Part shown: positions 1 to 14,484 of the stretch, one piece after another
How the letters are laid out: every line of letters begins with the position of its first letter
Position numbering within the stretch: the first letter of the stretch is position 1
Source of the DNA: Cacajao melanocephalus
Lineage: Eukaryota > Chordata > Mammalia > Primates > Pitheciidae
DNA: 64,000 nt
Assembly (NCBI GenBank): GCA_963573385.1
Contig: CAUYLG010075678.1
Location: 1 to 64,000 of the forward strand
Direction: 5' to 3'
Position numbers and translations under genes: made by a program
Notes under the pieces: model-generated
Seen by the model: the letters and a program-made list of their open reading frames with translations, nothing else
What the model was told of the DNA's origin: nothing
Database searches by the model: none

Positions 1-1140
1 CATAAAAACACTAGAAGAAAACCTAGGCAATACCATTCAGGACACAGGCATAAGGAAGGACTTCATGATTAAAACACCAAAAGCATTGGCAACAAAAGCC
101 AAGATAGACACATGGGATCTAATTAAACTCCAGAGCTTCTGCACAGCAAAAGAAACAATCATTAAAGTGAACCAGCAACCAACAGAATGGGAAAAAATTT
201 TTGCAATCTACCCATCTGACAAAGGGCTAATATCCAGAATCTACAAAGAGCTAAAGCAGAATTACAAGAAAAAGAACAAACAAACCCATTCAAAAGTGGG
301 CAAAGGGTATGAACAGACACTTTTCAAAAGAAGACATATATGAGGCCAACAAACATATGAAAAAATGCTCATCATCACTGGTCATTAGAGAAATGCAAAT
401 CAAAACCACATTGACATACCATTGCACACCAGTTAGAATGCTGATCATCAAAAAAATCTGGAGACAACATGCTGGAGAAGATGTGGAGAAATAGGAACAT
501 TTTTACATTGTTGTTGGGAGTGTAAATTAGCTCAACCATTGTGGAAGACAGTGTGGTGATTCCTCCAGGATCTGGAAGTAGAAATACTATTTGACCCAGC
601 AATCCCATTACTGGGTATATACCCAAAGGATTATAAATCGTTCTATTATAAAGACACATGCACATGTATGTTCATTGCGGCACTGTTTACAATAGCAAAG
701 ACCTGGAACCAACCCAAATGCCCATCGATGATAGACTGGACAGGGAAAATGTGGCACATATACACCATAGAATATTATGCAGCCGTAAAAAATGATGAGG
801 TCGTGTCCTTTGTAGGGACATGGATGAATCTGGAAACCATCATTTTCTGCAAACTGACACAGGAACAGAAAATCAAACACTGCATGTTCTCACTCATAGG
901 CGGGTGTTGAACAATGAGAGCACATGGACACAGGGAGGGAAGCATCTCACACAGGGATCTGTTGGGGGTGGCTAGGGGAGGGACAGCAGGGGATGGGGAG
1001 GTTGGGGAGGGATAACATGGGGAGAAATGCCAGATGTGGGTAATGGGGGGATGGAGGCAGCAAACCACTTTGCCATGTATGTACCTATGCAACAGTCTTG
1101 CATGATCTGCACATGTACCCCAGAACCTAAAGTGTAATTT
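1..1140 (+). mobile_element. L1 3' end, primate type (ORF2 C-terminus plus 3' UTR), decayed
   Basis: Translation gives the C-terminal part of L1 ORF2 ([48 protein letters not shown]). The frame breaks into three pieces (65-343, 309-494, 668-910), so frameshifts and stops make it inactive. After the ORF2 stop near 908 comes a G-rich 3' UTR (955-1045), and the copy ends with the conserved cacatgtacccc and an A-rich tail near 1140. The 5' end lies outside the window. Confidence 0.93.
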
Positions 1141-1149
1141 AAAGAAAAA

Positions 1150-1214
1150 GAAATACAAAAATTAACTGGGAGTAGTGGCAGGTGTCTATAATCCTAGCTA
1201 CTTAGGAGGCTGAG
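1150..1214 (+). mobile_element. Alu fragment (middle part)
   Basis: About 65 bp matching the central Alu segment (aaatacaaaaattaactggg, then agctacttaggaggctgag), directly after the L1 tail. Both Alu ends are missing. Confidence 0.75.
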
Positions 1215-1299
1215 TCTTATTAAAAAAAAAATTCCTACAAATTAAATCCTGGGACCAGGTGGTGTAGCTTGGAACCATGTCAGTCTGATACCTACTTCC

Positions 1300-1496
1300 T
1301 CATTACATCTCCTCCTCTAAGTCTACCTTTCTTTCTCCCTCTTGTAAAAGACATTTGTGATTACGTTGAGCCCATCATGATGAAAATTCTTAATCACATC
1401 TATAATGTTGCTTCTGCCATATAACACATTCACAGTTTGCAGAGATTAGGACATACACTTTTGGAGGGGGTCATAATTCTACCTCCCACTTTCTCC
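1300..1496 (-). mobile_element. MLT1-type MaLR LTR fragment
   Basis: Shares the segment tgtgattac..ttgagccca and the later gattaggacatacactttt with the longer reverse-oriented element at 28016-28610. It is a partial, old copy. The family is inferred from similarity to MaLR LTRs. Confidence 0.5.
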
Positions 1497-3878
1497 AAAA
1501 TGATCTAAAGATTTTATTCAATTTTTATTGATACAAACAGGAGACAGGGAAATACTGGGTAGAAGAGGAGAGTTCCCCAGCAAAGGCCCCACCCTGAAGC
1601 CTGGAGACCTGTGGCCCTAAATGGGAACAGGCATTCCTATCTTTGCTTCCAAATATTGCCTCTTGGCCCACCACACCACCCTATCCTGTACCCATATAAA
1701 CCCCAGACCCAAGGCTCCAAGCACAGAAGAGCAAATGAACAGAAGAGCAGAAGAATAACAGAGAAGGAGAGAAGAGAAGGAATATCTAAACATCGAGAGG
1801 AGTTCAGCTAGGGATGGTCAGAGAGGAGCTAGGCTGCTGGACAGCCAAATTCCAGGGGAAGATCATGTTCTCACTCCATCCCCTTTCCAGCTCCCCATCC
1901 ATCCCACTGAGAGCCACCTCCATCATTCAATAAAACCTCTGGATTCACCATCCTTCAAGTCCTGATGTGACCTGATTTTTCTTGGATGTTGGACAAGAGC
2001 TCGGGGTACAGAAAGCTGTCACACTGGCCCTCTGCCCTTGTGAAAAGGCAGAGGGTCTACTGAGCTGTTTAACACTTACACCATCCATGGATGACAAAGC
2101 TAAAAGAGTGTATTGTATTACACGCCCACTTGGGCTTTGGGAGTTGCAGGTGCCCACCCCTAGATGCTACCATGGGGCCAAAGCCCAGAAGTGCTCACCC
2201 CAGCTCCTTCACCTGCCTGTCTACATGCTCCCTGTCCCATAAGGAGTTTGGACAGTGGTGGTGGCTGAACAGACAATCCATACCCCTGTCACACATCTCT
2301 CCAAGGGGGGCGGTCAGAGAACACTCCCATTTCATTATCACCGTATCAACTGGATTTTTTTTTTTCGGAAATTGACAAGATAATCTGAAATTTTATGTGG
2401 CCCAGAATAACCAACAGAATCTTGAAAGAAGAAAGTTGGACTTAACACTTCTTAACTTCAAAACTTGCTTCAGAGCTATAGTAATCAAGACGGTATGGTA
2501 TGGGCATAAGGCTAAACGTATAGATCAATGGAATGGAATTGAGAGTCCCGAAATAAACTCTTATGTTTATAGTCAACTTACTTTTTGATAAAGGTGCCAA
2601 AATAATTTAATGGGAAAAGAATAGTCTTTTCAACAAATGATGTTGGGCAATTCGATACCCAGAGGTAAAAGAATAAAAGTGGGACCCTATCTCATGCCAT
2701 ATGCGAAAATTAACTCAAGATCCATTATCAACCTGAATATAGGAGTTAATATAAAACTCCTAGGAAATATATAGGAGTATATCTTTGTAACATGTGGTAG
2801 GCAAAGCCTCCTTAGCTATGACACCAAAAAAGAACATGAGTGACAGAATAGAAAAGTTGAACTTCATCCAAACTAAAAACTTTTGTGTTTTAAAAGAGAT
2901 CATCAAAATGGGTAAAAGGCAAACCACAGAATGGGAGATAATGTTTACAAATTCTGTATCAGATAAGGACTTTGTATCCAGAATATGTAATATAAACAAC
3001 TCTTTGGACTCAACAATTAAAACAACTCAATTCAAGAATGGAGAAAAAATTTGAGTCAGCATTTCTTCAAAAAAGATAAATGGCCGATAAGCACACAAGA
3101 AGTTGTTCTGTATTATTAATCATTAAGGAAACTGAAAACAAAGCTATAATGGAATATTACCTCACACCTGCTATGATGACTGTTTTTAAAAAGATAGACA
3201 ATAACAAATGTTGGTGAGAATGTAGAGAAATTAGAACCTCAATTACTGATGGAATTGTAATATGGAACAGGCCCTTTGGAAAGCAGTTGGGTAATTTCTC
3301 AAACTGTTAAACATAGCTTTATATGGCAGCAGTTCCACTCCTAGGTACATATCCAAGATATTTGAATACATATGTCCACACAAAAATGTGTACATAAATA
3401 TGTATAGCAACATTATTCACACTACTTGAAAAATCTAAACAACCTAAATGTTCATCAACTTATGAATTAAAAAAGTAAAATGTGACCTATCTATACAAAG
3501 GAATATTAAGTCTTAAAAAGGCATGAAGCACTGATACATGCTATACCATGGATAAGCCTTGAAAACACTATGCTAAGTAAAAGAATACTATCACAAAAAG
3601 TTATGTATTTTATGATTCCATTAATGTAAAATACCTAGAATAGGCAAATCCACAGAGACAAAAAGTGGAATAGTGGTTGGCAGAGGGAATAAGGGGAAAA
3701 GAAGAATGACTGCATAATGGGTATGGGGTTTCTGTGGGGGATGATAAAAATGTCTTGGAATTAGATAGCAGTGATGTTGAGCAAGTCTGAATTTGATAAA
3801 ACCCATTGAATTGTACACTTAAAAACTGAATTTGACAGTATGTGAATTATATCTCAATAAAACTTATTTTTTAAAAAA
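1497..3878 (+). mobile_element. Old L1 (L1M-type) 3' end, interrupted by an LTR
   Basis: L1 ORF2 sequence starts near 1497, is broken by the LTR at about 1537-2345, and resumes as aaattgacaag..ctgaaatttta. ORF2 peptide pieces survive at 2397-2588 and 2794-3054 (NFIQTKNFCVLKEIIKMGK). The 3' UTR ends in ttgtacactt..tgtgaattatatctcaataaaa, typical of mammalian-wide L1. Many stops; not coding. Confidence 0.85.
1537..2345 (+). mobile_element. Solo LTR of an ERV1-class endogenous retrovirus (HERV-9/LTR12-like), inserted in L1
   Basis: The block has LTR features: a purine-rich stretch (1725-1800), a polyadenylation signal AATAAA at 1929-1934, then ccatccttcaagtcctgatgtgacctgatttttc-type sequence and a long U5-like part with gccctctgcccttgtgaaaaggcagaggg. 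No internal viral genes accompany it, so it is a solo LTR. The exact family and the edges (within about 10 bp) are uncertain. Confidence 0.7.
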
Positions 3879-3899
3879 TGAAATCATAAAATACTCTTA

Positions 3900-5470
3900 A
3901 CAAAAGGAATAGAAGGAAAGAGAAACACAAATAGGTCTAATGAAACACCAATAGCAAGATGAGATATTATCTTAATTACACTAATAATGATATTAAATGG
4001 TCTGATCATCCTTATTAAAAGGCAGCCATGTCAATGTGGGTTATTTTCAAAAGCAAGACCTAAACATATGCTGCCTTCAAGAAATGCACTTTAGGTAGAA
4101 ATACACAAATAGGTTAAACATAAAAGGATAGAAATAGATACAGCATGCATACACTTTTTATAAAAGTCTATAGTTGTCATATTAATATCAGAGAAAGTAG
4201 ATTTCACAGCAAGGAATAAAGAAGGTTACTTAATAAAGGGATCAGTTACTCAGAGCTGGAAAATGCATGAAGCAAAAACCGATAGAAATGCAAAAAGAAA
4301 GAATTCCATAGTTGTAGTCAGCAATTTCAAAATCCTGTCTCAATAATTGAGAGAAAAGTCAATGGAAAATCATCAAGGATATAGAATACTTTAGTAATAC
4401 TATTAACCAACTTCACTGAATTAACATTTATAAAACACGTGGAATGCATATTCCATAGCAGTGGAATATACACTCTTTTCAATGTGTTTTGAATGTCTTC
4501 ATGGAATATTTATCAGTATAGACTATCTCCTGGGACAGTATACAAGCACCAATATAGTTCAAAGGATTCAAGTCATCCAAACTGTTTTCTGATGATAGCG
4601 GAATTAAATGAAAAATCAGTGACTGAAAGCTCCTTGGAAAAACTAAAATATTTGGAAACTTAATTGCATCATTCTAAATAACCCATGAGTCAAAGAAGAA
4701 ATCAAAAGGGAAAATGATGATACCTTTAAGTGAATGTACATGAAAATACAACAAAAGGTATACATTGTCATTAAGGCAGTACTTAGGGAGATTATCTGTA
4801 GTACTGAATGCCTACCTTAGAAAACTATAAACATGTCAAAACAATGACCTCAGTTTCCACCTTGGAAAAACAGAAAGTGAAGAGCAAGGTAAACTCCAAG
4901 TATACTAATTCAAAATAAGCAAAAGAATAGATATACTAAATATCAGAGCAGAAACAAATGAAATAGAAAAAAAAGCTGATTCTTTGAGATCAAACAATTG
5001 ATAAACATCTAGCCATACTGATCAGAAGAAGGAAGACACAAATACCAATATCAAAAATGAGAGAGGTAATCTCTTTACAGATTCTACTGATATTTAAAAG
5101 GATACTTGGGTGAATATTATAAACAACTTTGTGTCTATAAATTTATTGACAATTGAAATTGATAAACCCCTTAAAAGATATAACTGTGACAGCTCACTCA
5201 AGTGAAATAGATCACCTGAATAGTGCTGCAGCCATTAAAGAAAATTAAATTGTAGCTTAAAAACTTCCACAAAGAAAATTTTTGGCTCAAATGGCTTTAC
5301 TGGTGAATTCTCCTACACATTTTAAAAATAGTTAATAGCAATTCCGCATAAACTCTTCCAGAAACTTGAAAAGGAAAAAAACATTTCCCAATTCTTGTAT
5401 GAGTCCAGGATTATTCTGATACCAAAACAGCAAAAGACATTACAAGAAAAATAAACTGGAGTGGAATTTA
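3900..5470 (+). mobile_element. Old L1 (L1M-type) internal ORF2 fragment
   Basis: Nucleotides follow the endonuclease/RT part of ORF2: ggcagccatgtc..agcaagacctaa, tatattaatatcagagaaag, aaataacccatgagtcaaagaagaaatc, caaatggctttactggtgaattc. It lies downstream of, and on the same strand as, the 3' end of another L1, so it is a separate copy. It is cut off before the 3' half of ORF2. Confidence 0.82.
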
Positions 5471-5599
5471 GGTCAGTCTTATCATAAAGTGTGAAAATGC
5501 AAATATGGAGGATGAATCTGAATAAAAATATTATGGGACAGTGCTTACAAGGGATCATTTGATGAGCCAAATCTAGGTTCACAGTTCTTTTTCTCCCAC

Positions 5600-5785
5600 C
5601 TTACCAGCTTTGTGATCTTGGGCAAGTGATTTTACTTCTCTGTCTCTCCCTTTCCTTATCTATAAAACTGGTGTAATAACCTTGGGCTGAGAGTTAGGGT
5701 GAAGATTAAATTAGATAGTACATTTGCAATGCCCTTAAACAGTGCCTGGGACATAATAGGTAATCCACTAACTATTAACTGTAAC
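5600..5785 (+). mobile_element. MIR SINE
   Basis: Core motif tgtgatcttgggcaagtgatttta, ctctgtctctccctttccttatct, then ttaaacagtgcctgggacataataggt. Near full length and old. Confidence 0.85.
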
Positions 5786-5789
5786 AAGA

Positions 5790-6695
5790 TAATATTCTTG
5801 TTTAGATAAAAGAGTCTTTTGCCTTTTGTGGTGTGAATACCTGTTTGTACTCATATTTATTTTTTGGTCAATGAAGCAATTTTAAAATTATTATTTTTCT
5901 TTGCATTTAAAGGAAGAATTATCCTTTATAACTACGTAGGAGGCTTCTTAAACAAGAAGCAGTGGTTTTTTTTTTTCTTTCCAGAAGCACCTTATTTTTT
6001 TCTGTCATGGGAAGAAGCAGGATTCTTCCCCTCTAATCCAACATAAAAATTCTCTTTGGCCATCTGTTTTTTGGCTTGAAGACCTGACTTGCCCATATAG
6101 TGGTCACTCAGTACAAGCTGAGATAGAGTCCCAAGAAGTCTTGCTCACTGCAGTCTACTGCAGGTTTATCCAACCCCTGTGGTTTCCAGCCTTATTTAAG
6201 GTAAAGCCTGTTTGGATGAGAGCTTTACATGGCTGCAACTAGAGCCTTGCCCACCCCATGGCCTGGAAGACATTACAAAAACCAAGAAATGACCCTGAGT
6301 GCTGATCCTTGTTTATTTATGCTTCACACTCAAGTTACCAATACACCGGAAGTGCAAAACACAGCAAAGCATTCAGAACCGGTTTGGAGACCTCACTCTG
6401 AGGCCCTTGAAGTTCAGGCTTCAGTAATCAGGGAAAGGCAATCTCCCTTCACTTCTTCTGGCCTCAGCAGGAGCACCCTGCTTATTCTTTTTACCACATG
6501 GGTAGGCAATAGGATGGGAGAAGGAAGACTTGCTGTGTGTGAGGGCAGACAAGACCAGAGGAAGCCCTTGTGTTTGAAGCTTTGGAAGCACAAAGATAGA
6601 CCCTGCCTGTTTATTAATGTGCTTCAATAATTAGTGAATTGGTAGAGAAAGAGACTAAACTTACTGCAATGTTTTTTCCTCCTCTTTGACCCTAA
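5790..6695. other. Single-copy DNA, no gene recognised
   Basis: No repeat recognised. A 133-codon open frame (6229-6630, +) has no domain, signal peptide or splice context that I can recognise, and I treat it as chance. Confidence 0.5.
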
Positions 6696-6697
6696 GC

Positions 6698-6927
6698 CAG
6701 GGTTTCTTAACAGAAGCCTTGTCAGTGATTATTTGGACCAGATACTTGTCTTTTGCAGGGGGTTGGTCTGTGCATTGTAAGATGAATGTTTAGCTGTATC
6801 TCTGGTTTCTACCCACTAGACGCCAGTATCACTCCCCTTCCCAAGTTGCCACAACCAAAACACCTTCAAGCATGGCCATATATCCCTGAAAAAGTAGGGG
6901 AGCCCCTTGGGGATCAAAAACCACTGA
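6698..6927 (-). mobile_element. MER20 (hAT-Charlie DNA transposon)
   Basis: Reverse-oriented MER20: ttggtctgtgcattgtaag, tctggtttctacccactaga, ending at aaaaaccactg. Terminal inverted repeats are decayed. First of four copies in the window. Confidence 0.8.
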
Positions 6928-7039
6928 CTTATGCAGATCATGAGGGTAAAGACATTTCTCACTGGAGCCACTCTATCTTTTACTTCAAAAAAATAAAAAG
7001 AAGAGGAAAGTAAATTCCTACAGCTCACACAGCAAAGCA

Positions 7040-7441
7040 GTGGGAGATGAGAGGGGAGAAATGGGCTTGTAAATGATACCTGGGTAGACAACCATCTCTT
7101 CTGAATGATTAGATACGGTCCAAGTGGGAAATAAAACACCAACTTATTTAGCTGAAAAGTAAAGACTTTTGTTTTGCAAGGGTCTCTGGTTAAGAGTTGA
7201 GTTGGAGAACACAGGATTGCAGAACAATATTTCCAAACATCGTATAAACCCCTTCTCCACAAATGAAGGAGGATCAGCAAAGCAACACAGCCCTGGCAGA
7301 CACAGGGCAGGTAGGACCAAAAGGAAGTGCACACAGATGTGTATCAGTGCCAAAGGTACTGCTCTCCCTTCTAGTGAATAGGACCTTGTGTGGTGAAAGG
7401 ACAACACCTCATCCCTTGCCAGCAAAACTAGGAAGGGGCTC

Positions 7442-7472
<31 letters not shown>
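7040..7472 (+). mobile_element. A-tailed segment, possible retrocopy of unknown source
   Basis: A run of 27 A (7446-7472) has no Alu or L1 in front of it. Just after the run is ggtgggagaaagg, and about 430 bp upstream is gtgggagatgagag, which could be an imperfect target-site duplication. No AATAAA lies close to the tail and no open frame is recognisable, so the source is unknown. Confidence 0.3.
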
Positions 7473-7474
<2 letters not shown>

Positions 7475-7593
7475 TGGGAGAAAGGAGAGAAAATCCCTTC
7501 CTCCTCAATGATCATCACCAGGGATTTGTGAAGGAGCCAAAACAGGAGCTGAAACCTAGCAAATTCATGCCAGAAAGGACGAAAATACAGAAC

Positions 7594-8371
<778 letters not shown>

Positions 8372-8399
8372 GGGCCCTACAGAGTCTCGCCATTCAGGG

Positions 8400-8688
8400 T
8401 TAGAGACCCAGCTTTCAGACCAAGTTGATCACCACTTAGCTGGGGCCCTCACATCGTTTCTGAATCACATTTTCCTCTGTAACTTAGCCAATCACCTCCC
8501 ACTCTGACCAATGTATTCTGCTGTTTCATCGATCAGAAAACACCCAGCCATATTGCTGGGGTGACAGAAGAAGACAAGGACTGTAGTGTCAGCCTCTGCT
8601 TTTGTGGTATGATCCATCTGATATTTTTTCCTGATTCCTAACACAGAGCTCCTTCAAATGCCTTTGGGATTTCTTGAGTGTTAGGAGT
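8400..8688. other. Single-copy DNA
   Basis: No repeat or gene recognised. Confidence 0.45.
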
Positions 8689-8915
8689 GTATTTCGTTAT
8701 TCAAAATGAGCCCCTTTTGACTATACCTAAGTTTATCCTAATGAGGTGACTCATGGTGGACCCTAAATAGTTTTGAGGGAGAAGCTGGTCATGCCAGAAA
8801 GACTAAGTGCATGATTAGAGGGTTGTAATTTTCAGCCTTAACCTGAGGGGTGGGGAGCTGGAGATTGAGTTCAATCATGTGGCCCATGGTCCAGTAATTC
8901 ATGCCTATAGAATGA

Positions 8916-9365
<450 letters not shown>

Positions 9366-9377
9366 GCATCCTCACTC

Positions 9378-10103
9378 TCTAACCACCCTATGGGTTCTTC
9401 CTGCCCACTGCACAGACAAAACCAATTCACTGAGACCACAGCATCACAATGAAGAAAGCGTTTAATTAACATGAGGCTGGTCATGCCACAGGGGGAAGGA
9501 GTTATTACAAATCAATCTCCCTGAAAATTCAGAGATTGGGATTTTTTCAAGGATAGTTTTGGCAGGAAGGGGGCCAGGGAGTGGGGAATGATGATTGTTT
9601 GGGTCAGGGATAAAATCATTTATAGTCAAAGCTGTCCTCTTGCACTGAGTTTGTTCCTGGGTGGAGGTCACAGGACTGGTTGGCAGGTCTGGTGGAGTCC
9701 TTGGTTATCAGAAATACAAAATTCTAAGAAGATACCTCAAAAGGCCAGTCTTAGGGTCGACAATAGTGATGTGATCTGCAGAAGTAACTGGGGAATTGCA
9801 AATCATGTGACCTCCAGAGTAATGGCTGGTAATTATTTACGTCTATACCTTGGCAGAATTCAGGCTTGTCTCAACCTCCTAACCTGGTGGTCTTTCATTA
9901 GCTTTACAAAGATGATTTATTTTGGGGAAAGGGGTGTTGCCACTTTGACTATAGACTAAATGTCTGCCAAGCTTAGCTTGGTCCAAGCCCAGGAATTATT
10001 AAAGGCAGTTGGGAGGTTAAAGACAACATGAAGACTGGTTAGATCAGCTCTCTTTCACTGTCATAATTTTCTCATCATTATAATTTTTGCAAAGGCAGTT
10101 TCA
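9378..10103 (-). mobile_element. ERV1-type LTR, reverse orientation
   Basis: Read on the minus strand it starts at tgtggagttgaaactgcc and ends after an ATTAAA-type signal (9462-9470), followed by a typical U5-like tail. Sequence such as cttcattgtgatgctgtg and cattagctttacaaagatga belongs to a common ERV1 LTR group. No viral gene is present. Family not assigned. Confidence 0.6.
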
Positions 10104-10262
10104 ACTCCACAGCACGCAAACACCTTTATCGGGACCCTTCCAAGCCTTGCCACCCTATATATTATTACTTCACCCGGTTTGTATACTTTATAATAAAACA
10201 GTAATTGTAAGTATAGCACTGTCTGAGTTCTGCCAGCTCTTCTAGTGTGGGTCTATAAGCTC
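9836..10262 (+). repeat. Arm 1 of an inverted duplication
   Basis: This stretch, which includes the junction of the reverse ERV1-type LTR and the LTR16-like end, reappears in reverse complement at 12460-12893. Shared words include ggtggtctttcattagcttt and cagtaattgtaagtatagca. Identity by eye is close to 88-90%. Confidence 0.8.
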
Positions 10263-11199
<937 letters not shown>

Positions 11200-11200
<1 letters not shown>

Positions 11201-12455
11201 TTAGTGGCATTCATGAATTTTAGCAGCAGAAGCCTTTGTTCCATAAATAATATCTTACCCTAAACCTGAAATATATAATAAATCATAGCAAACTTCAAGG
11301 TGTGAATCCCTTTCAACCCTTCCTTCTCCTTCCTCTGAGATACCTTTGTGAAAACCTAGGGCCCTACTTAGGGATGGTAAAGCCGCTGACCCAGGTGATC
11401 TGAGATCCCCTCGCCTCTCAGAAAATTCTCTCATGCATTCCCAACGTCTAATAGAGATCAGATGTCCCCAAAGCCCTGAAGCCCTCTTTAGACACCCGTC
11501 ACTCCTTCAAGCATCTACGAGGGGAACCAGCTATTTCGTCAGCGTGCCTGTTGGCTCAGTTGGAAAGGAGCCCTCACTCTTGACCAAGTTCCCAGCCCAG
11601 GATCCAAGGTCAAACGTGTGTGGTCGCAGAGCCCAGCTCTTTATTATCAGAAATAGACTCGCACTCCTCTCTCTTCTCCCACACAAGGCAGCGTGATGCT
11701 CAAGCCCTATCTCTGGTAATATCAGGTTTATAAGAACAGTTTCTCACTTTTATTCATTTGAGAATTGAATTAGCTTTCACATTTGCCTCCATGGCTTAAA
11801 AGAACATCTCCCAGCCATCATTTACCACACTATTAAATTGAGGAGCCTCTTGTCGGTACATCTGATCATTTGCTTCTGAGAGAGGTTTGTGTTGTTGCTA
11901 AGCATTTTAGCCAGCAACAATAACGCTACGAATGTGTAGCTGGGCCTTTTAACTACCAACTCAAAAGAGATTCCGACAACTGGATGGAGCCCTGGTAATG
12001 AAGAGACTAGATTACTTTAAAAGTTATTATGTTTCAATAGGGCCAACTGGATTCAATTTAAAGATACTCCCAGCTCTGGCCGAAGTTACATCTTTAGTTT
12101 CTTACATGAAACTAGGTAAAATCTGATGTTGAGGCAACTGGAAATTGTCAAGTCCCTGCATATTAAGTAGGTTCAAGATTGCTACCATCAAGTTTTCCAT
12201 TTAGTTCAACCTTGTAGGCAAGACCTACCAGGAGTGATAGAATAGAGGGTAAACACATAGCGGGTTAGATCCAAAAGACTGAAGATTCAAATTCCAGCTC
12301 TGCTACTTGGAAAAATTCCATATTCCTCAGTTTCAGCTCCTGGAAAATCAGGAAATGTACTTTCCCTCCTACTGCTGACACATTTTATGACCCATTTCTC
12401 CCCTCTCATCTCCTGCATGAAATGATTTTTCATGATTTTTCAGTGACCCTTTAGG
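11200..12455. other. Single-copy DNA
   Basis: No repeat or coding exon recognised. The part 11720-12070 is AT-rich, complex and free of repeats, and could be conserved non-coding DNA, but only a cross-species alignment could say. Confidence 0.4.
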
Positions 12456-12459
12456 GGAC

Positions 12460-12893
12460 CTTATGGCCCCCACAGTAGAATAACTGGCAGAACTCAGAAA
12501 GTGCTATACTTACAATTACTGTTTTATTATAAAGGATATAAACAAACAACTGGATGAAGTGATATATAGGCGGCAAGCTTGGCAAGGGTCCTGATACAGG
12601 TGTTTCTGTCCTGTGGAGTTGAAACTGCCTTTGCAAAAATTATAATGGTGAGGAAATTATGACAGTGAAAGAGAACTGATCTAATCAACCTTCATGCTGC
12701 CTTTAACCTCCCAACTGCCTTTAATAATTCCTGGGCTCGGACCAAGCTAAGTGTGGGAGACAGTCGGTAGTTAAAATGATAATAGCCCTTTCCCCAAAAT
12801 AAATCATCTTTGTAAAGCTAATGAAAGACCACCAGTTTAGGAGGTTGAGGAGAGCCTGAATCTTGCTAAGGTAGAGACATAACAATAAGAATA
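12460..12893 (-). repeat. Arm 2 of the inverted duplication
   Basis: Reverse complement of 9836-10262, carrying the same junction between two different LTR types. The spacer between arms is about 2.2 kb. Confidence 0.8.
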
Positions 12894-12915
12894 GGGTTGT
12901 AGAAGGAATTATCTT

Positions 12916-13138
12916 AGATTTGTCAAACTTGGCACTTTTAACATTTGGGGCTGGACCATTCTTTGTTGCTGGGGGCTGTCCTATGTATTATGGGATGTTT
13001 ACTGGAATCTTTGGCCTCTACCCTCGCCACCTAGATACCACAGGAAACCCCTTCTAGGATGACAATCAAAATGGTGTCTACACATTGTCAAATATTTCCT
13101 AGGGGAAATATCTGCCCTGATTGAGAACTACTAGTTTA
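12916..13138 (-). mobile_element. MER20 (hAT-Charlie)
   Basis: Reverse copy: catttggggctggaccattctttgttg, gctgtcctatgtattatggg, ttgagaactactag. Near full length. Confidence 0.88.
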
Positions 13139-13494
13139 GAAAATGTTTGCAAAGCTCTTAGATGGTGCCTGGCACACCATAATGGCTCAGTAGCTGGTAA
13201 CTGTTATTAAGATTTTTTTTTAATCCCTGTGAAGAGCCTGTGCTATTCTCACTAATACTGGCTGGAGTGTGCTGTTCTTGAGCCTCTGCTATCCTTGGTG
13301 GACCAGGAGACTCTGTAACCCAGCTCTGGAGAATGTCAAAGGAGATGTGAATTCTGGTGGCCTTTGTGGGACCTGACAGCCTGAGCTCTCTGTTCGTCAG
13401 ATTCACAGTGCAAAAGTCAGCATAGTCGCTCTTTGCTGAGAGCAGGATACCTCCATGGACAAGTGAGGTTGGCCCACACAATGTATCTTTCATC

Positions 13495-13640
13495 AGTCCA
13501 TTTATTTGTTTAATAAACATTTACCAAGTGTCTGTTATATACCAGGTTCTGTGCTGGGCACCTGTAATATAATGAATGAAACTTGGTGTCTGCTTTGTAG
13601 ATGTTACAGGGTAACAGAGAACACAGATAGATCAAAGATG
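13495..13640 (-). mobile_element. L2 3' end fragment
   Basis: Reverse L2 tail: ttatttgtttaataaacattt, then tgttatataccaggttctgtgctgggca. Confidence 0.65.
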
Positions 13641-14480
13641 CTTACAACCCAGAACTAATACAGAAAAGAAAAGAATTTGGTCATTGGATACAACCTGGAA
13701 TATCAGAGAAAGAATCCTTGATGAGATCTCAGTTTTGAGAATTTAGGACTTGGTATTTGCCTCCCAAAACTCGTTGCAAGGATCTATCTCATATTCAGGC
13801 TCTTCACTTTTCAAATGTAAAAAGCTTAAGGACAAAGAAGAGGTAATTCTTGTTCAAGGAAGACCCATATATTTATACCAGATCTGAGGTTTCCTCATAC
13901 TATGTCTCCCTTTGCAGGCTAGTCAATACAATACAAAAGTGAACTTGGTCAGCTCAGTGTCTAGTAGAGCATTCTGGCCTCTGTGTGTGTGTGTACACGT
14001 GCATATGCACGTACATGTGCATGGGTGTATGTATGCGACTACCGAGAGATTGGGATGATCTGTCTGCAATTTGTCTGTGCATTGCTGAACATTTCAAGGA
14101 GAGTAGAGCTCTCAATGGGAGGAATCATTGGTGTGAAGTGTTCTACAAGCTCCTGCACACTATTAAATGGCACTGAGCGCCTCTCTGGCCAAGGCGTTGA
14201 TGGAAGACTATGAGTGGATGTCTCTGTGCTTTAGAAATGTGTCAGCAGTAGAAGGGGATAATTTTGATTCACACTAAACCCAGAAAATGGCCGGAAGTGC
14301 TTCTGTAAGTGTTTGAATGAATGAATGAATAAATGGGAGATGAATAAGTGACTAAAATTCAAGACAGAGAGTCCTCCTGTGTCCACCTCTATGGGAGAGG
14401 TGTAGTGTTCACCCATTGTTTTGTCTATCCAGCCTGGCTCTTTTTCTGGAAATTGCTTCTCCACCTGCAAATCTGTTTGG
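13641..14480. other. Single-copy DNA with a short TG repeat
   Basis: An imperfect TG-rich run lies at 13981-14032 and a TGAA run at 14314-14333. No gene recognised. Confidence 0.5.
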
Positions 14481-14484
14481 TTTT

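Noticed and set aside
1..5470. Functional L1 reverse transcriptase
   Set aside because: All L1 pieces are 5'-truncated, with frameshifts and stops; none can be active.
6229..6630. Open frame of 133 codons (+) in single-copy DNA
   Set aside because: No recognisable family, no neighbouring exon and no promoter signal. Length is within chance for this composition.
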